Shown here: positions 6,301-12,840 of the stretch, piece by piece
Numbering within the stretch: the first letter of the stretch is position 1
Layout: the number at the start of each line of letters is the position of its first letter
Source of the DNA: an uncultured Opitutia bacterium
GTDB taxonomy: Bacteria > Verrucomicrobiota > Verrucomicrobiia > Opitutales > UBA953
Length of the DNA: 14,388 nt
NCBI GenBank assembly: GCA_903840235.1
Contig: CAIMFE010000023.1
Location: 1 to 14,388 of the forward strand
Direction of reading: 5' to 3'
Made by a program: the position numbers and the translations under genes
Notes under the pieces: generated by a model
Told to the model about the DNA's origin: nothing
Databases searched by the model: none
Seen by the model: only the letters and a program-made list of their open reading frames with translations

Positions 6301-9300
6301 ATGATTCACCCGGAACATTCCCCTGAGTTTACCGCCAACGAAGCCAAGGAGCAGTCCTTCGACTTCGTTTCTATCTCGATTGCTTCACCCGAAGAAATTG
6401 TCGCCTGGACCGGTGAGCAGTTCCTCGACGAACTCGACGAGCACGGAAATCGCAAAGTAAAAGGACTCAAAGAAGTTAAGAGCCCTGAAACGATTAACTA
6501 TCGCTCATTCAAACCTGAGCCTAACGGTCTTTTCTGTCAGCGTATTTTCGGACCTGTCCGTGACTACGAGTGCTATTGCGGAAAATATAAAAAAGTTAAA
6601 TATAAAGACGTCGTTTGTGATAAGTGTGGCGTTGAAGTAACCGTCTCCCGCGTTCGTCGCGAACGCATGGGTTACATCCGCATGGCGATCCCTGTTTCGC
6701 ACATTTGGTTCCTCAAGAGCATGCCCAGCCGTTTATCGCTGATGCTCGACATGACTACTCGTCAGTTAGAACAAGTCATCTACTACCAAAAATACTTAGT
6801 GGTCGATCCTGGTCAGACTGGCATGGTTGAAAAAGAATTATTAGACGAAGAAGGTTATCGTAAAGCCGTAGAGACTCACGGTCCTGACGCGTTCAAAGCG
6901 CGCATGGGTGCGGAAGCTCTCCAGCAATTACTGAAGAAGATGGATTTAGCGGCAACCGTTGAAGGTTTACGCGATCAACTTCGCTCCACTCGCTCGAAGC
7001 AAATCAAGAAGAAGATCGCTCGTCGTATGAAAATTATCCAAGGCTTCTTGGCCTCTGGAAAACGTCCTGAGCACATGATTTTAACGGTACTCCCCGTTAT
7101 TCCTCCTGACCTACGTCCTTTAGTTCCTTTAGAAGGTGGTCGCTTTGCGACTTCTGACTTAAACGATCTCTATCGTCGCGTCATCAATCGTAACAACCGA
7201 TTGAAGCAACTCATCCAGATGAAAACGCCTGACGTGATCATCCATAATGAAATGCGCATGTTACAAGAAGCGGTTGACGCTCTCTTGGACAATGGTCGTC
7301 ACGGCAAGCCCGTTAAGGATCGCGATCGTCAGCTCAAATCTATCAGCGACATGCTGAAGGGTAAGCATGGTCGTTTCCGTCAAAATCTTTTAGGTAAGCG
7401 CGTTGATTACTCCGGTCGTTCCGTCATCGTGATCGGTCCTGAGTTGAAATTAAATCAGTGCGGTCTTCCTAAGAAGATGGCGCTCGTTTTATTCGAACCA
7501 TTTATCATTCGCCGCCTCAAAGATCTTGGCTTTGCGCACACCGTTCGCGGTGCACGTAAGCACATTGAACAAAAGAAGCCTGAGGTTTGGGATATTTTAG
7601 AAGAAGTGACTAAAGGTCACCCCGTCTTCTTAAATCGTGCTCCGACTCTCCACCGTCTTTCGATTCAGGCTTTCGAGCCTGTGCTCATCGAAGGTGATGC
7701 GATCCGTCTGCACCCGCTCGTTTGTACAGCTTACAATGCTGACTTCGACGGTGACCAAATGGCCGTTCACGTCCCGCTTTCCTTGGAAGCCATCATGGAG
7801 TGCAAACTCTTGATGATGTCTACGAACAATATCTTCTCACCTTCGAGCGGTAAGCCGATCTTAACCCCTTCCCAAGATATTGTGTTGGGTGCTTATTATC
7901 TGACTCTTGAGCCTGCGAATAAGCCTAAGAACGAACAACACTTACCGGTGATTGGTTCAGTCGAAGAAGCTAATTACGCCGAGGCCGAAGGTGCACTGCA
8001 CTTCCACGATTGGGTACGTTATGCGAATCCTGACTTAGGTCGCGACACGGTGCACGGCGACAAAAACGCTCGCACCATTGTGACGACAGTCGGTCGTATT
8101 ATTTTTAATACCATTTGGCCTTCCGAACTCGGCTTCTTTAATGAGACCGTGAAGAAGGGTCAGTTGGGCGATTTAATTCTTAAGACATACAAGGCCGTTG
8201 GTAAGGAACTTTCTATTCCTGTTCTCGATGCTCTGAAGGACACGGGTTTCCGCGTTGCTACTAAAGCAGGTATTTCAATCGGTGTATCCGACATGATTTA
8301 TCCGGCCGAAAAAGATGCCGTCGTGAAAGAAGCCACCATCAAGGTTCGCGAATACCAAAAGCAAAACGAAAGTGGTACCATCACCAATGATGAGCGCCGA
8401 AACAAGGTCGTTGATACCTGGTCTAGTGCGACTAACACGATTGCTCAATCCGTTTATAACACCCTCGCCGAAGCTGCGAAAGTAGCAGGTGTTCGTAAGG
8501 GCGACCCTCGTCACACTCACCGGATGATCATCAATCCAGTTTACGCGATGATGGATTCTGGTGCGCGTGGTAATAAAGCCCAGGTTAAGCAGTTGTGTGG
8601 TGCGCGTGGTTTGATGGCTAAACCTTCCGGTGAAATTATCGAACGCCCTATCTTGTCTTCATTCCGTGAAGGCCTCTCCGTTCTCGAGTACTTTATCTCG
8701 ACGCACGGCGCTCGTAAGGGTCTTTCGGATACAGCGTTGAAAACCGCTGACGCCGGTTACATGACACGTAAGTTGTGTGACGTGGCGATGGATGTGATTG
8801 TCACCGACAATCGTAATCTCTCATCCGGTTCCGAAGTCATTCCATTAAGCGATGCGGCGATTGGCCGTCACGTCTCAATCGATGTTCCTAATCCATCGGG
8901 TGCAGCTAAGCCTTTAATTAAAGGTGATACGACACTGACGGAAGAGATGGTAGCGAAGTTGCGCGATGCCGGTGTTGATCGTGTAGCCGTTCGTCTCCCT
9001 AATGGTGTTTGGAAATCCACGATTTATGACGGTGACGAAATTCTCGTTCCTTTGGCTGACCGTATCATCGGTCGTTGCCCATCGGATGATGTCGTCAACC
9101 CTCTCAATCCTTCCGAAGTTATCGTAGCTGCGGGTGAACTCATCACTGAGGACATCGCTAAAGCTATCGAGAAGTCCGGTATCGATCGCGTAAAAGTTCT
9201 TTCGCCACTCACGCATATGCATGTGAATGCAATTCCGCCTAAGTCCTACGGTCTCGATCCATCGACTGGTCGCATCGTAGAACGTGGTACTGCGGTTGGA

Positions 9301-10638
9301 ATTATTGCTGCACAATCCATCGGTGAACCAGGTACTCAGTTAACCATGCGTACTTTCCACATTGGTGGTGTTGCTCAGTTAAAGACTCCTGAAATCAAAA
9401 CCGAAATCAACGGTCACATTGAATTCGTGGACCTTAACACCGTACCTCTGCATGACGCACTGGTTGCTGTTAACGGTACGGGCTTAATTCGAATCGTTGG
9501 TGAAGCTAATCAGCCCGCCAAAGAATATCGTATTCTCGCCGGTACGGTGATCAAGGTGAAGGACGGACAAGCAATCAAGAAAGACCAAATCATTGCTGCT
9601 TGGGATCCGAACAACACTCCTATTCTCGCTAACGCAATCGGTAAGATTCGTCTCATTGATATGATCAATGGTGTGACTTACAATGAAGAGCGCGATACCG
9701 CTGCGAATAAATTCATCAAGAGCATCATCGAACACTCCGATGAACAAAATCCGCAAATCCAAATCGTAAATGAGAAGGGTGATAACCTCGGAACATTTTC
9801 GATTCCTGCGGGTGCTCGTGTCGTCGTCGAAGAAGGCACCGAAGTTGAAGTGGGAACCTTGCTTGCAAGAATTCCACGTCAGGCTGCGAAGACCCAAGAT
9901 ATTACTGCTGGTTTACCACGTATTTCCGAACTCTTTGAAGCTCGTCCGCCCAAGGATGCTGCTGAAATTGCGAAGATCGATGGCGAGGTTGAATTCCAAC
10001 CTTCCGTTCGTGGTAAGAAGCGCTTGGTCATCAAAGACTCCATCGGTCGCGAAGAAGAACACTTAATTCCTCACGGTAAACACATCAACGTGGTTGCCGG
10101 CGAAAAAGTTAAGCAAGGCCAACCGTTGACGGATGGTGCCGTCGACCCTCACGACATCTTGGATATTCTTGGTCAATCGCGTGTACAGGATTACCTCATC
10201 ACCGAAATTCAAAAAGTTTACCGCTCACAAGGTGTTGTGATTAACGACAAGCACATTGAAATCATCGTAGCTCGAATGCTCCGCAAGGTGCGCATTACCG
10301 AGCCAGGTGATTCCGATTACTTGTGGGGCGAACACGTCGATCGTAGCACACTCGCAGAAGTGAATCGTTCGATTCATGAACGCGGTGGTCAGATCGCCGA
10401 ATACGAACCTATCCTTCTGGGTATCACCAAAGCATCGCTTGAGACTGAGTCCTTCATCTCGGCCGCTTCTTTCCAAGAAACCACCCGTGTTCTGACCGAT
10501 GCCGCTACCATGGCCCGTCGCGATCCACTGACTGGATTTAAGGAAAATGTGATTATGGGTCACCTCGTCCCAGCGGGTACCGGACTACCTATTTATCGCA
10601 AGATTAAGGTAACCCCGACAGAATTAGCCGCAGAGTAG
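6301..10638 (+). CDS. rpoC: DNA-directed RNA polymerase subunit beta' (second zinc site lost)
   Basis: Beta' carries the catalytic Mg2+ site, the bridge helix, the trigger loop and the clamp. The 1445-aa product has the N-terminal clamp zinc site intact (C91, C93, C106, C109). The catalytic NADFDGDQ is at 479-486 (D481, D483, D485). The GARGLMAKP and FREGLSVLEYFISTHGARKGLSDTALKTADAGY bridge-helix region precedes the trigger loop QLTMRTFHIGG (1013-1023). About 165 residues of an SI3-like insertion follow, before PRQAAKTQDITAGLPR. The odd point is the second zinc site. The four cysteines equivalent to E. coli C814, C888, C895 and C898 align without gaps to N839, H972, P979 and S982. The flanking sequence remains well conserved, so this is true substitution and not a frameshift. 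The gene ends in TAG and is followed by two hairpins that close the operon. Confidence 0.99.
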   Translation: MIHPEHSPEFTANEAKEQSFDFVSISIASPEEIVAWTGEQFLDELDEHGNRKVKGLKEVKSPETINYRSFKPEPNGLFCQRIFGPVRDYECYCGKYKKVKYKDVVCDKCGVEVTVSRVRRERMGYIRMAIPVSHIWFLKSMPSRLSLMLDMTTRQLEQVIYYQKYLVVDPGQTGMVEKELLDEEGYRKAVETHGPDAFKARMGAEALQQLLKKMDLAATVEGLRDQLRSTRSKQIKKKIARRMKIIQGFLASGKRPEHMILTVLPVIPPDLRPLVPLEGGRFATSDLNDLYRRVINRNNRLKQLIQMKTPDVIIHNEMRMLQEAVDALLDNGRHGKPVKDRDRQLKSISDMLKGKHGRFRQNLLGKRVDYSGRSVIVIGPELKLNQCGLPKKMALVLFEPFIIRRLKDLGFAHTVRGARKHIEQKKPEVWDILEEVTKGHPVFLNRAPTLHRLSIQAFEPVLIEGDAIRLHPLVCTAYNADFDGDQMAVHVPLSLEAIMECKLLMMSTNNIFSPSSGKPILTPSQDIVLGAYYLTLEPANKPKNEQHLPVIGSVEEANYAEAEGALHFHDWVRYANPDLGRDTVHGDKNARTIVTTVGRIIFNTIWPSELGFFNETVKKGQLGDLILKTYKAVGKELSIPVLDALKDTGFRVATKAGISIGVSDMIYPAEKDAVVKEATIKVREYQKQNESGTITNDERRNKVVDTWSSATNTIAQSVYNTLAEAAKVAGVRKGDPRHTHRMIINPVYAMMDSGARGNKAQVKQLCGARGLMAKPSGEIIERPILSSFREGLSVLEYFISTHGARKGLSDTALKTADAGYMTRKLCDVAMDVIVTDNRNLSSGSEVIPLSDAAIGRHVSIDVPNPSGAAKPLIKGDTTLTEEMVAKLRDAGVDRVAVRLPNGVWKSTIYDGDEILVPLADRIIGRCPSDDVVNPLNPSEVIVAAGELITEDIAKAIEKSGIDRVKVLSPLTHMHVNAIPPKSYGLDPSTGRIVERGTAVGIIAAQSIGEPGTQLTMRTFHIGGVAQLKTPEIKTEINGHIEFVDLNTVPLHDALVAVNGTGLIRIVGEANQPAKEYRILAGTVIKVKDGQAIKKDQIIAAWDPNNTPILANAIGKIRLIDMINGVTYNEERDTAANKFIKSIIEHSDEQNPQIQIVNEKGDNLGTFSIPAGARVVVEEGTEVEVGTLLARIPRQAAKTQDITAGLPRISELFEARPPKDAAEIAKIDGEVEFQPSVRGKKRLVIKDSIGREEEHLIPHGKHINVVAGEKVKQGQPLTDGAVDPHDILDILGQSRVQDYLITEIQKVYRSQGVVINDKHIEIIVARMLRKVRITEPGDSDYLWGEHVDRSTLAEVNRSIHERGGQIAEYEPILLGITKASLETESFISAASFQETTRVLTDAATMARRDPLTGFKENVIMGHLVPAGTGLPIYRKIKVTPTELAAE

Positions 10639-10642
10639 TGAT

Positions 10643-10667
10643 TAAGTAACTAATATTCAGTTACTTA
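10643..10667 (+). repeat. Inverted repeat just after rpoC
   Basis: TAAGTAACT (10643-10651) and AGTTACTTA (10659-10667) form a perfect 9-bp A/T-rich stem around a 7-nt loop, four bases after the rpoC stop. It directly precedes the stronger terminator at 10671, giving two hairpins in tandem. It has no T-run of its own and may protect the mRNA 3' end or assist termination. Confidence 0.55.
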
Positions 10668-10670
10668 TGT

Positions 10671-10705
10671 AAATAGGCGTACTTAAATGTACGCCTATTT
10701 TGTTT
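10671..10705 (+). terminator. Rho-independent terminator of the rpoBC operon
   Basis: AAATAGGCGTAC (10671-10682) and GTACGCCTATTT (10689-10700) form a perfect 12-bp stem with a 6-nt loop, followed by TGTTT. It sits 33 nt after the rpoC stop and separates the polymerase operon from the polysaccharide genes. The remaining 70 nt to the next start show no strong sigma-70 promoter; a TTGAGA at 10719-10724 lacks a convincing -10 partner. Confidence 0.88.
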
Positions 10706-10773
10706 ATCCCTTTCTTTGTTGAGATTAGCCCTTAAATTCAAATTATTCTCAACTTCTACCCTAGCCTAAATTT

Positions 10774-12078
10774 ATGCCTAAAACGAAGTTTTTCTTAGCC
10801 GCCGCCACTTTGCTCGGCACAACTGCGTTCGTAAACGCCGCTACTATTTTTCCGACTTCGCCCTTAATCCAAATCGGTGATGATACCGACATATTTTTCA
10901 ACGGATCCTTGTCTTTTGATTTTAAGGATAATTTGTACTCCGTTGCTGATAAAAAATCTGCGGCATTAGTAACTTTTACACCTGGATTTGATTTATTGTA
11001 TGCCAAAGACAGTCCTCTTACGGCGAGTTTGAAGGCCGCAAGGTCTTTTTTACGTTACAACAAATCAGAATATAAAGATTTAGAAGAAGGTCAGGATAAT
11101 TTAAGTGCGAGTGTTAATTATGAGACTGGCGGACCCCTGGTTGTTGGAGTCTCTACCTCTTATAAAGAGTCTGCCCGAAACGATAATTTGGCCGGTATTT
11201 TAGGTGCGGATAGCGGACAAGTTCTCGGCGCTACTTTGGTGCGCCAAGCTAATTACTCCCACGCCTTGAATATTGGGTATAAGCTCAGCGAGAAGTTGAA
11301 TTTAAAGGTAGGTTTTATCAATTCCTACAATCACTACTTAAACCCCATTAAGATTAAAACTGAGGCGCCGCTTGGTACTGAGAATATCAACTATAACACG
11401 AATACGCTGAGTGAAATTAACACTAAATCGATTCCAATCAGTATTACCTATAAGACGCCTAGTGAAAAATTGGAGTACGGATTTAATTTCACGCATGATT
11501 CAAGCGACTACTCGGCCGCACCTTATTTTTCAACCAGCCAAGTACTTCCTTCTGGACCGGTAACAACTAATCTCCGTCCAGCTGGACAACAAAAATTCAC
11601 CAAGGATTTCGTCGGTTTAACGGTAAACGGACAGCCTACTTCTTCCGGTAAAATTCGTATCACCACGAGCATCGGTTATTTCACTTCTGATTTAGATGGA
11701 GTGTCTGATAACGGATTATCCTACAATCTGACACTTTCACATAACTTAACTGAAAAATTTACCCACGAACTTAATTTAATTCATGACACATCCGCTTCCG
11801 CAGTTGGCGGATCAACCACCAGCGACAATATCGGTTATACCGTGTCCTATGCCTTGTTAGAAAAAGTTGCGCTCAGTTTTCACGCATTAAAATCTAAGGT
11901 CGTCTCAGGAACCACCCAAGTTGACTCAATTGACTTCAATGCGGGTGTTAATTGGGAGTACAACAAATACGTCAGATTTGCTGCCACGGTTGATGCTTTA
12001 GATTCCAAAGTTAAGAACTCGCCCACATCCAATTTTAAAGCGAATTCCATTAATCTTTCGACTACTTTCCGTTATTAA
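10774..12078 (+). CDS. Outer-membrane beta-barrel protein linked to polysaccharide export
   Basis: The 434-aa product begins with a clear Sec signal peptide (basic MPKTK, hydrophobic stretch to about residue 18, likely cleavage after VNA at 22). The mature part consists of alternating amphipathic strands with many aromatic residues and short turns. It ends in the aromatic FRY that the BAM machinery recognises. The overall pattern resembles the putative beta-barrel porin 2 group found beside exopolysaccharide genes, but this is by eye and no enzymatic motif is present. It is probably the outer-membrane pore or an accessory barrel of the export path encoded by the next two genes, 36 nt away on the same strand. 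Base composition is visibly more A/T-rich than rpoBC. The start is the first ATG and gives a good signal peptide; there is no Shine-Dalgarno. Confidence 0.8.
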   Translation: MPKTKFFLAAATLLGTTAFVNAATIFPTSPLIQIGDDTDIFFNGSLSFDFKDNLYSVADKKSAALVTFTPGFDLLYAKDSPLTASLKAARSFLRYNKSEYKDLEEGQDNLSASVNYETGGPLVVGVSTSYKESARNDNLAGILGADSGQVLGATLVRQANYSHALNIGYKLSEKLNLKVGFINSYNHYLNPIKIKTEAPLGTENINYNTNTLSEINTKSIPISITYKTPSEKLEYGFNFTHDSSDYSAAPYFSTSQVLPSGPVTTNLRPAGQQKFTKDFVGLTVNGQPTSSGKIRITTSIGYFTSDLDGVSDNGLSYNLTLSHNLTEKFTHELNLIHDTSASAVGGSTTSDNIGYTVSYALLEKVALSFHALKSKVVSGTTQVDSIDFNAGVNWEYNKYVRFAATVDALDSKVKNSPTSNFKANSINLSTTFRY

Positions 12079-12113
12079 AAATCTTACGCCGGCCAATCCC
12101 TCAGCAGATTTTT
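12077..12113 (+). repeat. Inverted repeat spanning barrel stop and export-protein start
   Basis: AAAAATCT (12077-12084) and AGATTTTT (12106-12113) pair perfectly across a 21-nt loop that contains GCCGGC. The left arm overlaps the TAA of the barrel gene and the right arm ends one base before the ATG of the next gene. In RNA it could hide the initiation region or act as a weak terminator between the two genes. The stem is mostly A-U, so it is of modest stability. Confidence 0.4.
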
Positions 12114-12114
12114 T

Positions 12115-12837
12115 ATGTTAGATTGTCCGACTCTTTTCATCCGAAAATACACTGCACTTATTTGTGTTTTTATTTTCGGATTAGGCATGATTCGTCTTTC
12201 CGCTGAAACTTTAGAATTAGGTCGAGTGTCGAAGCCAACCACACCTGAAGTGGCTAACGAAACAGTGGCAAGCACACCCGTGAGCACCAAGCCCGTGGGC
12301 ACTGATGACGTAAAATCCGACATCACGCCTACTAAAACATCCTACCGCCTACGCTCTCGAGATTTTATCCGTGTCGGCGTCATCAACGAAAACGATACCG
12401 TGATCGAGCGACGAATTAATCCTGATGGCACGATCGATGTCCCTTTTTTAAAACAACTTGTGCCCGTGGCTGGTTTAACGATTACCGAAGCACAGGATTT
12501 ACTAACGAAACGCTTTAGCCGCTATTTCAAACAACCTCAGTTAATTATTGCGATTGTCGCCTATGCGGAACGCCGAGTTTATATTTCAGGTTATGTTGGT
12601 CGTGCGGGCCCCGTGACAATCCCGCCAGAAGAGAATCTTACCCTCGGCAAAGCTCTCTCGATTGCAGGCGGCATTCAGGCGCGTGGACGTCGATCCGACG
12701 TTGCGATTAAACGACTGAAACCCGACGGAGAGACGGAAGTCATCTTAAAAGATATGCGTAAAATTGATTCGGGCGACGAGCCCGACTTCATCCTTCAAGA
12801 CGAAGACGCTGTTTATGTAGAAGATAGCCGCTTTTAA
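12115..12837 (+). CDS. Polysaccharide export protein, short OPX/Wza-like, one SLBB domain
   Basis: The 240-aa product is a periplasmic or outer-membrane polysaccharide export protein. An N-terminal hydrophobic segment (about 12-26) followed by LSA|E suggests cleavage near residue 30. No lipobox cysteine is seen, unlike E. coli Wza. A Thr/Pro/Val-rich linker (about 31-75) precedes the polysaccharide-export domain (77-150), which has the typical RDFIRV and INPDGTIDVPFL followed by the AGLTITEAQDLL helix. One SLBB domain (about 153-237) follows, starting RRVYISGYVGRAGPVTIP. It ends there and lacks the extra SLBB copies and the C-terminal amphipathic helix with which Wza forms its own outer-membrane pore. 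The barrel protein upstream may take that role. It lies 3 nt before the co-polymerase gene, so the two are surely co-transcribed and perhaps translationally coupled. Confidence 0.9.
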   Translation: MLDCPTLFIRKYTALICVFIFGLGMIRLSAETLELGRVSKPTTPEVANETVASTPVSTKPVGTDDVKSDITPTKTSYRLRSRDFIRVGVINENDTVIERRINPDGTIDVPFLKQLVPVAGLTITEAQDLLTKRFSRYFKQPQLIIAIVAYAERRVYISGYVGRAGPVTIPPEENLTLGKALSIAGGIQARGRRSDVAIKRLKPDGETEVILKDMRKIDSGDEPDFILQDEDAVYVEDSRF

Positions 12838-12840
12838 TTC

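Noticed and set aside
9370..9870. The long stretch after the RpoC trigger loop considered as a foreign insertion or intein
   Set aside because: It has the position and size of the SI3-type insertion of many Gram-negative polymerases and no intein splice motifs.
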